DNA from: an uncultured Clostridium sp.
GTDB taxonomy: Bacteria; Bacillota; Clostridia; TANB77; CAG-508
DNA: 64,000 nucleotides
Direction: 5' to 3'
Assembly: GCA_947648905.1 (NCBI GenBank)
Contig: CANSPP010000001.1
Location: forward strand, 26,230-90,229
The notes beneath the pieces are model-generated. The model was given only the letters and a program-made list of their open reading frames with translations. It did not search any database and had not been told where the DNA came from. Both the position numbers and the translations under genes were made by a program. Numbering within the stretch: the first letter of the stretch is position 1; the number at the start of each line of letters is the position of its first letter. Shown piece by piece: positions 17,689-28,181 of the stretch.

Positions 17689-17910
17689 CTATATAATGTG
17701 TAAATTAGTTTCTTTTTTATTTATACTATTGTCTTGTTGCTCTTTTATAAATTCTTCTACTGCTTGTTTTGTAATGAATATTCTTCTACCAATTCTCACA
17801 TATTTTATTTTGCCTTGCCTAATTAATTTAGAAAGAGACCACTCTGTAAACATTGGTTTATATTTTTCTATTACATCTTTCTTGGTGTAGATTGTTTCAT
17901 TTTGTTCCAT
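17689..17910 (-). CDS. Excisionase-like HTH protein
   Basis: 73 residues. Winged-helix pattern: IYTKKDVIEKYKPMFTEWSLSKLI then GKIKYVRIGRRIFITKQAVEEFI, as in small MerR-like/excisionase DNA-binding proteins. It overlaps the following HTH gene by 40 bases and precedes the primase. Probably directs excision or controls replication. Confidence 0.8.
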   Translation of the reverse strand: MEQNETIYTKKDVIEKYKPMFTEWSLSKLIRQGKIKYVRIGRRIFITKQAVEEFIKEQQDNSINKKETNLHII

Positions 17911-18089
17911 TCTTCTCTTTCCTCCTCTAATTCATTTATAGCATTTAATACTCTTTCTTTATTTTCTTTAGTTAATTCTATTCTAAGCATTCTACTAAAA
18001 TTTCCATCTGTCATCCCTAATTTATTTGCTACTTGCCAATACTTAAAGTTGCTAGTTTCTATAGCTTTTCTAATGTCTAGATTATTCAT
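17871..18089 (-). CDS. Small HTH regulator
   Basis: 72 residues from ATG 18089, chosen for GGAGGG six bases upstream. Helix-turn-helix core TSNFKYWQVANKLGMTDGNF then SRMLRIEL. First gene of the leftward replication operon, with its start facing the divergent gene at 18283 across a 190-base promoter region. Confidence 0.75.
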   Translation of the reverse strand: MNNLDIRKAIETSNFKYWQVANKLGMTDGNFSRMLRIELTKENKERVLNAINELEEEREEWNKMKQSTPRKM

Positions 18090-18099
18090 TATATTCCCT

Positions 18100-18260
18100 C
18101 CTATTGTTATTGTTGTTGACAATAAGTTAATAGTATGTTAAACTATCTTAAATTTTTATTGTTATTGTTAACATTGTTTGTATAATATATTGTATTTTTG
18201 AATATTGCAATAGTATACAAAGAAAAATGTTGATTTTCCAAGAATACTTTTTCTTAATTT
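18100..18260. promoter_or_regulatory. Divergent control region of element 1
   Basis: Holds TTGACA near 18116 with TAAACT 17 bases later on the plus strand, and repeated ATTGTTATTGTT / TTGTTAAC motifs on both sides that look like operator half-sites for the small HTH proteins. No exact transcription start can be given. Confidence 0.45.
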
Positions 18261-18282
18261 AAATTGTTAACGGAGGAAATTT

Positions 18283-19428
18283 ATGAACGGTAATTTTTAC
18301 ATATACTTTGATTTACAAAAGAAACAAGAAATAATTAAATATAGAAAATTAAAAGAATGCTATATAGTTGATACTGATGACGCTGATATTTTAGATTACT
18401 ATAATATAGATAAAGATACTAATCCATATCACATTATCGATAAAAGTGAATTCCAATGTTCTGAATATATCAACTACATAGTCAAAAAGTTGTTGGTTGA
18501 TTATGATGCTGAATTAGATATTCTAATTCAACCTATTGACTCTTTACTTTTAGATTTTATTAATATTGACTTATCCAATTCCAGATATTTAAAGAATTTT
18601 ATACTTAAGTATGGATTAAATATTATTAGTAATTTAGATAAATCAAAGGATTTACCTGCTTATTTAGCTTATACTGCAAAAGAATTTAATAGTCATTTTG
18701 AGAATTTTTATAAAACTACCAAAAATACTTTGGATAAAATTCAAAATGACTTCAAAAATTGCATAAACTTTTGCTATTTTAATAATGATAAAAGTCTAGG
18801 ATTACTTACAAGTATGCAAAAATATTTCTTATCTTATCACACATGTAATGGAAATGCCTTATTCACCTATGTTCCTTCTCTTGAAAAATATTCTAAAGGT
18901 ATTTCTATAGACTTTGAATCCTTCTTTACAACAGATGTTACCTTAGGGAATTATACAAATAAAGAGCTGATCAAAAAGGTATCTGATAAAAATTTTGCTT
19001 TTTTACCTTATTCTTATTTATGTACTAAACTGGAAAATGCCTTATTTTTATCATTTATAAATATCTTGAATATAGAAAGATTAGAAATAAAAACTTGCGA
19101 GAATTGTGGTAAGTATTTTATTCCAATATCTAAGAGTAATGAAAAATTTTGTACTAATTATATTTCATTAAACTCTAAAAAGACATGTCGAGATGTTGGT
19201 GCTTTTAATTCATATAATAATAAAGTAAAAGATAACGAAGTTGAAACCTTAATTAGAAAAACAAGCTCATATTTTTCAATGCAAGTTAAAAGAAATCCTG
19301 ATATCGATATATACAGGAAAAAGCATGAAGATTGGAAGAAAAATTATAAAGAACAAAGGTTGAAGTTTAAGAATAATGAGATTACTAAAGATGAATTTAT
19401 AAACTGGATTAATTTGCAAAGGAGGTAA
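18283..19428 (+). CDS. DUF6076-like zinc-ribbon protein
   Basis: 381 residues. The N-terminal two thirds is helical without motifs. A C-terminal zinc-ribbon-like knuckle is clear: CENCGKYFIPISKSNEKFC, then a later Cys in KKTCRDVG (about residues 272-305). I recall this arrangement in DUF6076 proteins next to integrases of Clostridial elements. ATG 18283 follows a GGAGG site. It ends six bases before the integrase start, so both are cotranscribed. The role is unknown, perhaps DNA binding in recombination. Confidence 0.7.
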   Translation: MNGNFYIYFDLQKKQEIIKYRKLKECYIVDTDDADILDYYNIDKDTNPYHIIDKSEFQCSEYINYIVKKLLVDYDAELDILIQPIDSLLLDFINIDLSNSRYLKNFILKYGLNIISNLDKSKDLPAYLAYTAKEFNSHFENFYKTTKNTLDKIQNDFKNCINFCYFNNDKSLGLLTSMQKYFLSYHTCNGNALFTYVPSLEKYSKGISIDFESFFTTDVTLGNYTNKELIKKVSDKNFAFLPYSYLCTKLENALFLSFINILNIERLEIKTCENCGKYFIPISKSNEKFCTNYISLNSKKTCRDVGAFNSYNNKVKDNEVETLIRKTSSYFSMQVKRNPDIDIYRKKHEDWKKNYKEQRLKFKNNEITKDEFINWINLQRR

Positions 19429-19434
19429 TTTCAT

Positions 19435-20619
19435 TTGGCTGGTAATATTATTGATATGGATAATGGCAAATATAGACTTCGTGTTAGTAATTCATTTGAT
19501 ATAAATGGTAAACAAAAATACTACAATAAGACTGTTAGCTGTTCTTCAATGAGAGAAGCTGAAAAAGAACTTGCTAGGTTTATTACATCTATTGATGGCG
19601 GATGTACTTATTCTGCTAATAAACTAACATTAAATGAATTTAGCAAACAATGGCTAGAAACATATGTAAAGCCTAATTTATCACCTACTACATATCAAAG
19701 TTATAAAGAAAAATTGGATATGCATATTTTGCCTTATTTAGGTGGTAAAAGACTTGATAAAATTAAGCCTTTAGATATCGATAATTTATATAATTTGCTA
19801 TCTACTAAGCTTACTAATAGAAAAGATGAAAATGGTAGATTTAAAACTCTATCTCCGACTAGTATTCATAGGGTACATGAAATCTTATCAAGTATGTTTA
19901 ACAATGCTGCAAGATGGGATTTGGTTCCTTATAATCCTTGCACGAAGGTTATTAAACCTAAATATAGAAGAACTAAAATGACTTGTTATGATGAAGAAAC
20001 ATCTAAAAGACTTATAAATACTTTATTAGAAAAAGCACCTATTAAATATAAATGTTTCATTATATTAGCAATCTTAGGTGGATTTAGACGAGGCGAAATT
20101 GTTGGATTGCATTGGAATGATATTGATTTTAAAAATCATAAAATAACGATTAATAGATCTGCTTATTATTTAAGTGGTAATGGAGTTAATGAAAAAACTC
20201 CTAAAACTGATTCTAGTGTTAGAACTGTAGTTGTTCCTAAAATTTGCTTTGAATTATTAAAACAATGGAGAGCTGAACAAGGCAAAATTCGTTTAGCTCT
20301 TGGTGATAAGTGGCATGGTTCTGAAAATATTTTTACTACTGATGATGGAAATATTATGAATCCTTCTACTGGTCCTAAGTGGTTTTCTGAATTTTTAGGG
20401 AAATATAATTTTCCACATATAAGATTCCATGATTTGAGGCATACTTTTGCTACTTTACTTATTTCTATGAATATTGATGTTCAGACTATTTCTCATAAAT
20501 TAGGTCATGCTAGTGCCACTACTACAATGAATTTTTATGTGCATGATTTAGAATCTACTGATAAGGCAAGTGCTGAATTGTTGGAGGATATGTTGGTTAA
20601 GGATATTATCTCATTATAG
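19435..20619 (+). CDS. int: Tyrosine recombinase (integrase) of element 1
   Basis: 394 residues, TTG start at 19435, chosen for AGGAGG eight bases upstream. N-terminal SAM-like core-binding domain (about 65-160; WLETYVKPNLSPTTYQSY). Catalytic residues: Arg in GGFRRGEIVGLHW (about 222), His-x-x-Arg in HDLRHTFATLL (about 335), the second His in LGHASATTTMNFY with Tyr as nucleophile. It integrates and excises the element. It converges with the KAP-like gene at its 3' end. Confidence 0.95.
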   Translation: MAGNIIDMDNGKYRLRVSNSFDINGKQKYYNKTVSCSSMREAEKELARFITSIDGGCTYSANKLTLNEFSKQWLETYVKPNLSPTTYQSYKEKLDMHILPYLGGKRLDKIKPLDIDNLYNLLSTKLTNRKDENGRFKTLSPTSIHRVHEILSSMFNNAARWDLVPYNPCTKVIKPKYRRTKMTCYDEETSKRLINTLLEKAPIKYKCFIILAILGGFRRGEIVGLHWNDIDFKNHKITINRSAYYLSGNGVNEKTPKTDSSVRTVVVPKICFELLKQWRAEQGKIRLALGDKWHGSENIFTTDDGNIMNPSTGPKWFSEFLGKYNFPHIRFHDLRHTFATLLISMNIDVQTISHKLGHASATTTMNFYVHDLESTDKASAELLEDMLVKDIISL

Positions 20620-20631
20620 AAAAGGAAGAAA

Positions 20632-23600
20632 TTAATTCTCCCTTTTCTTATATATTCTATATCCATTTCTCTCTGGTTTTATTTTAGAAACATAACTAAA
20701 TTTTTTAATCTTATTTAATAATATATCATTCAATTGTATATATGGATTTTTATTCTTCTGTGGTATTTCACTGTATGGATATCCTGCATTGCTTAATAAA
20801 GTTCCTATTTCTTCTTCTATTAAACTTTCTATATATTTTGTTAATATTTTAATTTTGTTGTCTTGTGGTATTCTATAAATGAATACTTTGTTCAATAATT
20901 CTGCAGTTGGAATATATTGACTTTTTGTTTTTAGCAAAATATCAGCTATTCTTTCTGCTTCTTCTTTACTTCTACATTCAATAGTATTTTCTCTATTTTT
21001 TATTAATTCTACTTTATCCTTTAGTCCAATCATGTTGTTATTTAATATCACAAAAATATCTTCATTATCAAATTCATATTTACTATCTTTAGATATTCTA
21101 TATATATCATTTTTTACTAATTCACCTATCATCTCCTTATGATTTTCCCTTAATGAGTTGTAAGTTTCTAATGTGCAATTTATCTTTCCATATTTTAAAA
21201 TTTTTTTGCTTCTTTCTCTTGATATTTTTGAAAAATCAAATCTATTATATGTATATTTTATAGCTTGTACTAGTTCTACATTTAGATTTTCAGTATTCAT
21301 TATATCTAATGATATTTTTTTATTTAATTCTTCATTACTACTGTTTATCTTGTTAACTGATATTTCTGTATTAGTATTTAAAAATTCTATCAAATCATTA
21401 TCCATCTCATATTGTTCGTAGTATTTTATAATATTATTCCATGTAGGTTTAATTTTACTTTTATGCAATAATAACTTCCAGTATTTTGTTTCTATTACAG
21501 ATATATTTTCAAATACTATTTCCTCTTTTTGTAATATTTCTTCTTTTAATTCCTCACTTATTTTTGAATTGTTAATAAGTTTAATTATACTATCCTCATC
21601 TTCTTTTGTGTTAGTATTTAATTTTAGAAATACTTCTTTTACATATTTTTCTATATTCTCTTCTACAGTTAATATGAAAATATTATCGTTACTTTTTAAT
21701 ATACAAGTATAATTTTGTGTATCAATATTTTCTATACCGTTTATTATTTTTTTATTTAGGATAGTTTTAATCATTTTAATGTTTATTTCATAACATCTTT
21801 CATTTTTTATGTAATCAAATATCTCTAGACTTACACATTTCTCTGATATATTTGAAATTTTTATTTCAATATTCTTAAATATCTCTTTTAGTTTATCTGT
21901 TTCTTCTTTTGTTTTAAAATAACCAATCAAATCAGGATATTCATTTATAACTTTATTTAATGGTGTTATTTCATCAATACTAACCAAATCACTTATATCA
22001 GCAAATTTCAGAATATTGATTAGATATTCTAGTTTATCCATAAAGTCATCATTAGTATCTATATATTTCCATATTGTATGCCATTTTTTGCAAATTTCAT
22101 TAATAAATACATCTATACTTTTATTATGTTTCATATATTGTATTATAAAATCTTTTGATTCATCAGTTTCATCAATGATATTATTTATTAGAATATCTTT
22201 TTTATCTTTATAGTTAGTGTTGTTTAATAAATAGTCTAATATATCAAAATTAAAAATGCTCTTATTTTTAAATTGGGTTTTATCTATAATATCTATTGTG
22301 TTTTCTTTATTTTTTATTGGATAATTATATTCAATTTTTCTTTGTGCGTTAACTTTTTGTACAAAAACTTTGTCCGATTTATTTAAGCTACCTTCGTGAA
22401 AATAATTAATATAATCTTCATAATTTTCATCTATATATCCATTGCTTATAAGATATCTTGTTAAGTCATCAATTTCTCCATATTCATTTTTGTTTATTAC
22501 ATCATCGAATGTAAATTCTTGAATCAATTCACTAATTTTCATCTCTGCTATTTTATTACTATTTTCTGTTTTAAGCTTTATCTCTTCTAATAATTTGTTT
22601 TTAGCACTCTCTTCTTTGTTTTTTATATTCTCTATTCTTGATAAAATCTTTCCATCTAATAATTCATTAAATTTACAAGCTGGAGTATTATAAGCATACT
22701 TTTTAATTGTACTATTTTTTAAATTTTCAATATCAAAACTTTTTTCCATAATTTTAGCTATTGTATAATCTGTATTTTCTATTGAGAATCTATCTTGATA
22801 TAGACCAACTTTTATTGTTAATTCACCTATAATATATTTTTTTAACTCTTGTAATGATTCTATACTTTCTTTTTCAATATTCTCTTTCCTAATTTTTAGT
22901 TCTTCTATTTTTTTATCTAAATCGCTAGTCAAGTTTTTCACAATATTACTTTTATTTAGGAATATATTATATATGATTCCTCCATTGTTTTGAAGTTCTT
23001 CAAACTCTGTTGGCGATAAATTTTTGTATACTATTATTGCAAATAGTTTTTGTAATTCTGTAGAATCTAATAAATTATTTTTATATGTATAAAATTCATT
23101 ACATATATTATTCAATATTCTCATATCATTAATATATATTGAAATATTATCTAAAAAACTTGCGTCAAATTCCTCATTTATATTAATTCCTATTTTTCTT
23201 AATTTTGGTATAAGAATTTCTTTTGAATTATTTGAATTAATAAATGGAATTATTGGTAATATGAAATCAAAAAATTTTGTTCTTTCATTACTATTAGAAA
23301 AAACATCATCTTTTACTGCATATATAAATGTAATATTTCTTCTTACTATCTCTGAATTATTTAATAAATTGTTTAGTTCCCTTAATTTAATAAATATTTC
23401 TTTATTATTCAGCCTATCTAGATCTTCAAATATAACTGCTCTATACTTTGTTACTTCAAAGAAATATATTATTTCATCCAAATATTTATTAAATATTGAC
23501 TCATTACTACCTTTTTCTATATCTATTTCCACATCTTTTATCTTTATTTTTGATAATTTTATTCTCTTAATTATATATCTAATACTACTATATATAACTA

Positions 23601-24162
23601 TAAATGAAGATATAATAAATACTAATGTATATATAGTCAATTCTTCTGCTTTGTATATATCTTTTAAATACTTATAATAACTTTCTATATCCCCATATCT
23701 TGTAGGATCAAATAATTTTAACCCAGAACACCCTATCGCTATAAATAATATTAATGTTACTATTATAGTAACTACTGTTTTCATTTTTCTTTCATTGTTA
23801 ATCTTTTTAAACCTAGAATAATGTATCTTCTTATCCTTCACTTTATAAAATAGTTGCTGTAAAATGCTTTTTTCGATTTCTTCTTTTGTCATATTTTTTC
23901 CATTAAATGAAGCCATCGAAATGGATAATTTTTTAATTCTCTTATTTTTTTGAAAAAATGAATTTATTATACTACTTTTTCCTGCTCCATATGGCCCTGT
24001 GATAGCTATATTGTGAATTTCTTTATTGTTATCCATTGCCCATTTTAATGCTTCGAAATATTTTTCTTTATCTTCTATATCTGACTTTGGGGATAAATTA
24101 CTGTATGGTAAGTTGTTTTTTGTTTTTAATATTCTATTTAAAATTTCTATTACTTTATACAT
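20632..24162 (-). CDS. KAP/YobI-like membrane P-loop NTPase, probable defence cargo
   Basis: 1176 residues from ATG 24162 (AAAGGAGG upstream). Walker A in IAITGPYGAGKSSII (about residue 55), then two membrane helices (about 128-150 and 172-195), Walker B in AVIFEDLDRLNNKEIF (about 235). The remaining 900 residues are helical and repetitive, without known domains. Such KAP-type NTPases with paired transmembrane segments are found in anti-phage loci and are proposed to act at the membrane. It stands next to the AlwI restriction gene, in the same orientation, separated by a hairpin. Confidence 0.8.
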   Translation of the reverse strand: MYKVIEILNRILKTKNNLPYSNLSPKSDIEDKEKYFEALKWAMDNNKEIHNIAITGPYGAGKSSIINSFFQKNKRIKKLSISMASFNGKNMTKEEIEKSILQQLFYKVKDKKIHYSRFKKINNERKMKTVVTIIVTLILFIAIGCSGLKLFDPTRYGDIESYYKYLKDIYKAEELTIYTLVFIISSFIVIYSSIRYIIKRIKLSKIKIKDVEIDIEKGSNESIFNKYLDEIIYFFEVTKYRAVIFEDLDRLNNKEIFIKLRELNNLLNNSEIVRRNITFIYAVKDDVFSNSNERTKFFDFILPIIPFINSNNSKEILIPKLRKIGININEEFDASFLDNISIYINDMRILNNICNEFYTYKNNLLDSTELQKLFAIIVYKNLSPTEFEELQNNGGIIYNIFLNKSNIVKNLTSDLDKKIEELKIRKENIEKESIESLQELKKYIIGELTIKVGLYQDRFSIENTDYTIAKIMEKSFDIENLKNSTIKKYAYNTPACKFNELLDGKILSRIENIKNKEESAKNKLLEEIKLKTENSNKIAEMKISELIQEFTFDDVINKNEYGEIDDLTRYLISNGYIDENYEDYINYFHEGSLNKSDKVFVQKVNAQRKIEYNYPIKNKENTIDIIDKTQFKNKSIFNFDILDYLLNNTNYKDKKDILINNIIDETDESKDFIIQYMKHNKSIDVFINEICKKWHTIWKYIDTNDDFMDKLEYLINILKFADISDLVSIDEITPLNKVINEYPDLIGYFKTKEETDKLKEIFKNIEIKISNISEKCVSLEIFDYIKNERCYEINIKMIKTILNKKIINGIENIDTQNYTCILKSNDNIFILTVEENIEKYVKEVFLKLNTNTKEDEDSIIKLINNSKISEELKEEILQKEEIVFENISVIETKYWKLLLHKSKIKPTWNNIIKYYEQYEMDNDLIEFLNTNTEISVNKINSSNEELNKKISLDIMNTENLNVELVQAIKYTYNRFDFSKISRERSKKILKYGKINCTLETYNSLRENHKEMIGELVKNDIYRISKDSKYEFDNEDIFVILNNNMIGLKDKVELIKNRENTIECRSKEEAERIADILLKTKSQYIPTAELLNKVFIYRIPQDNKIKILTKYIESLIEEEIGTLLSNAGYPYSEIPQKNKNPYIQLNDILLNKIKKFSYVSKIKPERNGYRIYKKREN

Positions 24163-24183
24163 TCTTTCCTCCTTTAAATGCAC

Positions 24184-24214
24184 AAAAGTGACCCCTATTA
24201 TTTAGGTCACTTTT
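24184..24214 (-). terminator. Hairpin between the restriction gene and the KAP-like gene
   Basis: AAAAGTGACC pairs with GGTCACTTTT. T-run is weak, so partial termination is possible. Confidence 0.6.
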
Positions 24215-24237
24215 CATTTGTACATCTCATTTTATTT

Positions 24238-26046
24238 TTATGCTACTAATTCTTTTCTCCATAATTCTAATTGCTGCTCTATATATTCTCTCCACATTAT
24301 AGAATTTTCTATTCTTTCATCATCACTACATGCTTCGTATAACTTCATAACCGATTGATGTTTTAAAGTTTTTCCTTTTTCTTGTAGTATTTTTATAGTT
24401 TCTAATATGTAAATTAATTGGTTTATTGTAATTGGTATTATCTTCTGTTTTTTACCTTCATATTGGAACTTTACTGAATTAAAAAATGTATTTATTGTAT
24501 CTTGGTGTAATGATGGCGCTATAAATAAACAATAATTAGGCAATTCTGTATTTGAGTTTTCAAAATCTCTTAAATGTCTCATAACTGGCTGTCCCTCATT
24601 ATACCATTGGTCTCTATTGCAAAGCATTGTTACTTCGCATATTGATGAAAAATCTTTGTAGTAACATTCTATATCAGCAACTCCTGAAGGTGCAGTGTAT
24701 GTTGGCTCATTATCATCACCCACTGGAGCATTTGGTTTAATTAAAAGCGAGTCATTAATTATATTAAGTGCTACATTAGACCATTTTTCAAGCTCTATTG
24801 AATATTTTTTTGCAAGATTTGTTCTATTTCTATCTCTAATATCTATTAGTGCTTGTATAGCTTCTTCAATTTTATTAGTGTTTTCATGATATTCTTTTTT
24901 TATCTTTTGATTTTGTAGTTCTCTTCTATATGCTCTGTATTCTTTTATTCTTAATTTTATATTATCCATGTCATATTCATCTTCAATTGAAATTGAACTA
25001 GATTCGATGTTTAGTTCTTTTTCTAATTCATTTATTTCTGATGTAATCTCTCTTAATATCTTTTTCAACTTTTCTTCTGTTTCAAATGGCAATTTATAAG
25101 CGCCATATACTCCCATATAATTTCGCCATTGTTCCTCTGTAAATTCTAAAGCATGTCCATCATCTGTTTCTAAAATTGAATTTATTTCAGTCATTCTTCT
25201 TGGTTCTAAGTCTATATATGTATAATTATATTTTCCTCTTATATAGATATACTTAGTTAATCTCATATATCTTATCATATTATCTGTATATTCAGATGTA
25301 TTGCTTTCAGGGTTTTTAAAATTCTTTAAATAATTCTTTGCATAATTTCTTACATAATCATCTCTTTCTATTTCTCTTAGTGATTCATATTCTTCTCTAA
25401 ATTTAATTACTTTTTCAGCAACCATATTAACTTCTTTATATGATTTTAAGGATAATGCAAAAATTCCAAATTCATGTTTAGATATTCCTTTTTCTTTCAT
25501 TCCTAAATCATTACATCTTTCATTTACTCTTTTTATAAGTCTTAATGTATTTATAAAAGGTTTTGTATTCCAATCTTTAAACCCTCCTTCATATGGATTT
25601 GGGTATTGGAATTTTAGTAAACTATCCATCATAAAATCATCAAACTCTATCTTGTTTTCTGCAAGTTTTCTTCCAACATCTGAAATTGCCACTTTTCCAT
25701 CTATTATATATACTAATCCTAATTTTACTAGTGGAGACATTGACTGTCTACCTCTCATAGGAGGATCTTCATATTTTTTTGCCTCAAAAATTTCTTTAGC
25801 CTCTTCAAAGGTCATTTCCTTACTTTTATCTCTCAATATATTACATTGTTTTTCATTTAATTTATTAAATGTCTGCGCATTATCAGAATTATTTAAATAT
25901 TGTCTATTCTTTATAAGACGAATTTGAAATTCCATCTGTGTAAGTTGATTCCATTCTTTTCCTTCTAATTCAGTTGCTGTCTTTAAAAAACCTTCTATTC
26001 TTTCAGCTTCTCTTATTGTTGTACTCATACTCCATAAAGTATCCAT
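24238..26046 (-). CDS. AlwI-family type IIS restriction endonuclease
   Basis: 602 residues. The N-terminus (LWSMSTTIREAERIEGFL) and overall layout match the AlwI family, whose prototype cleaves near GGATC. The likely nuclease core lies near residues 450-480 (GVADIECYYKDFSSICEVT with Asp and Glu). It starts two bases after the methyltransferase stop, so the two form an operon. Recognition sequence of this enzyme is inferred only from the family. Confidence 0.87.
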   Translation of the reverse strand: MDTLWSMSTTIREAERIEGFLKTATELEGKEWNQLTQMEFQIRLIKNRQYLNNSDNAQTFNKLNEKQCNILRDKSKEMTFEEAKEIFEAKKYEDPPMRGRQSMSPLVKLGLVYIIDGKVAISDVGRKLAENKIEFDDFMMDSLLKFQYPNPYEGGFKDWNTKPFINTLRLIKRVNERCNDLGMKEKGISKHEFGIFALSLKSYKEVNMVAEKVIKFREEYESLREIERDDYVRNYAKNYLKNFKNPESNTSEYTDNMIRYMRLTKYIYIRGKYNYTYIDLEPRRMTEINSILETDDGHALEFTEEQWRNYMGVYGAYKLPFETEEKLKKILREITSEINELEKELNIESSSISIEDEYDMDNIKLRIKEYRAYRRELQNQKIKKEYHENTNKIEEAIQALIDIRDRNRTNLAKKYSIELEKWSNVALNIINDSLLIKPNAPVGDDNEPTYTAPSGVADIECYYKDFSSICEVTMLCNRDQWYNEGQPVMRHLRDFENSNTELPNYCLFIAPSLHQDTINTFFNSVKFQYEGKKQKIIPITINQLIYILETIKILQEKGKTLKHQSVMKLYEACSDDERIENSIMWREYIEQQLELWRKELVA

Positions 26047-26048
26047 TT

Positions 26049-28055
26049 TTACCTCCTATAATTTGTTATTAAAACTTCTTTTGTTGAATCATTTTTATTT
26101 AATTTATGATAATTTGAATTATTATAATTATAATCTAGATTGTGAATAACAAAGTTGTTTTTTTCGCACCAATCAATTAATATATCATTTTTCATGCCTC
26201 TGTGTTCTAGTACATTTGATAAAGCAAATTTGTTTCCTTTAGAATCTATTTCTTTTATAAAATCCAATAACTCGATTTCCTTTTCTCTATTCCACCCAGA
26301 ATTTTCATTATAAGTTGCTTCTCCTAAATAGTATGGTGGATCAAAGTAGAAGAACATTTTATTATTTATATCTTTTACAACATCTTTATAGTCTTTATTT
26401 ATAAAATCAACATTAATATTTGCAAGTCTTTCATTAAAATGTAATAGATTTTTTCTTACAGCATTATTAAAATCTCTTTTTCCAACAGGTGAATTAAATT
26501 CTCCCTTCTTATTAAATCTAATTTGATTATTAAACGAATATATTAACAGTGTTAGAAACATATAATCTTTAATTTCACTATCTTCTTTTATACAATTATA
26601 GTCTTTTCTTAATTGTCCAAATTGAGTTTTATTATATTTTCCAAGTCCACTATCACTATTTGCATTATAATATTTATATCCATTTCTATATGTATTACTT
26701 AATCCATATTTCTCAATAATATTTTCTATATTATCTATTATATTTATATAACTGTTATTTTTCATTAGCTCTAAAATTCTTACTAAATTCTCTTGATTAT
26801 CATTCGCTATTATTTTTTTTGCTTTTATATTAGCTCCTACATTGAAGCCCCCACAGAATATATCTACAAATGTGTCTATATTTTCTGGGAAAAATGGTTC
26901 TATTTGATTTAACAATTTATATTTTCCACCTGTATAATTAATAGGTGATTTTACATTATTTAGGCTATTGTTCGAATCTGTATCTATAAAAAATTTTTTT
27001 ATATTTTTATTCTTTACTTCACAGAAAAATATTCTCTCCTTATGATCTTCTATCTTTGTCTTTCCTGTAGTAAAAGTATTATAGTTAGTTTCAAATACTT
27101 TCACATTTCCTTTGCTTTCTAATATTTCTATTATTTCTTTATCAGAAATTTTTGCTTGAGACCTTCCAACACCTTTTTCTCCCATATTGTTATATGAAAC
27201 CAATATATATTTAGCTTCCAAATTGTCTACTAAATCTTTAAATACTTTTGTCGCTTTAATTGTGCAATATTCACTTTTTAGTCCAGTTCTATCCATCTTT
27301 CTAGCTACGCCAAATACTTCTGGTTTTTTCCACTCAGCTAGATTTTCTAACAAATGATATGCATCTGAATATTGTCTAGAATTGTATGGTGGATCTATAT
27401 ATACTATATCTGCTTTAATTTTTTTTGCCAACTCATTACAATCCATATTATATATTTCATTTCCAATATTCCTATTATCTTCTTTTATATTTAAAGGTAT
27501 CATTTTAAAGCAATTATTTATTTTATCCTTTTTTATATATGCATCATAATGTCCCACTGTATTTGCTATCCTATCTGCTGAATATAATAATGATGTAATA
27601 AGAATACTTTTTTCTCTATCATTTATTTCTTTATTTTTAAACTTAGTTTCTATATCTTCTCTAATCATTCCTATTTTTTTAGAATCTTCCATACTAAAAT
27701 ATTTATTGCCAAAATTCTCTGAAAAGTAGTTGTCCTTTACATCATCTATTGCATTATATTTATATATAATATTTTCAATTTTTTTTGAATCAAATTCTTC
27801 ATTGCTAAACCATGCTTTATAAGAACAATAATTAGATTTTAATATATCATTAACATATATTTTTTTATTTTCCTTATTAAATGCATTTGCTACAACACCA
27901 GTTCCACCAAATATATCTAAAAATGAATTATATTCTGAACAATTCTCTTCTATTATTTTTTCTATAAATCCTAATAATTTGTTTTTACTACCTAAATATC
28001 TTCTATTATTTATATCTAGTTTTTCCATTTGTTCCTCCATTTCCTTTTTGCGCAT
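26049..28055 (-). CDS. Fused double adenine-specific DNA methyltransferase (D12 class)
   Basis: 668 residues, two methyltransferases in one chain. The first half has GSKNKLLGFIEKII, FLDIFGGTGVVANAF and VYIDPPYNSRQYSD (DPPY). The second has NYTGGKYKLLNQIEPFFP, TFVDIFCGGFNVGAN and FYFDPPYY (DPPY). Each motif pair is the D12/Dam signature. A target such as GGATC is asymmetric, so each strand needs its own methylation, which explains the duplication as in M.FokI. Protects host DNA from the AlwI-type enzyme downstream. An alternative start a few codons later (MEEQMEK) is possible. Confidence 0.92.
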   Translation of the reverse strand: MRKKEMEEQMEKLDINNRRYLGSKNKLLGFIEKIIEENCSEYNSFLDIFGGTGVVANAFNKENKKIYVNDILKSNYCSYKAWFSNEEFDSKKIENIIYKYNAIDDVKDNYFSENFGNKYFSMEDSKKIGMIREDIETKFKNKEINDREKSILITSLLYSADRIANTVGHYDAYIKKDKINNCFKMIPLNIKEDNRNIGNEIYNMDCNELAKKIKADIVYIDPPYNSRQYSDAYHLLENLAEWKKPEVFGVARKMDRTGLKSEYCTIKATKVFKDLVDNLEAKYILVSYNNMGEKGVGRSQAKISDKEIIEILESKGNVKVFETNYNTFTTGKTKIEDHKERIFFCEVKNKNIKKFFIDTDSNNSLNNVKSPINYTGGKYKLLNQIEPFFPENIDTFVDIFCGGFNVGANIKAKKIIANDNQENLVRILELMKNNSYINIIDNIENIIEKYGLSNTYRNGYKYYNANSDSGLGKYNKTQFGQLRKDYNCIKEDSEIKDYMFLTLLIYSFNNQIRFNKKGEFNSPVGKRDFNNAVRKNLLHFNERLANINVDFINKDYKDVVKDINNKMFFYFDPPYYLGEATYNENSGWNREKEIELLDFIKEIDSKGNKFALSNVLEHRGMKNDILIDWCEKNNFVIHNLDYNYNNSNYHKLNKNDSTKEVLITNYRR

Positions 28056-28181
28056 CGTATCTACTTATTTATACTACAAATATATATTTTTTTCAATAAA
28101 ATTTTCTAAAAAATCATATAATTTTTACTTGCTATTTATGAATCTTTAAGTTTAAATACACAACCGATTGGAGGTGAAAAT

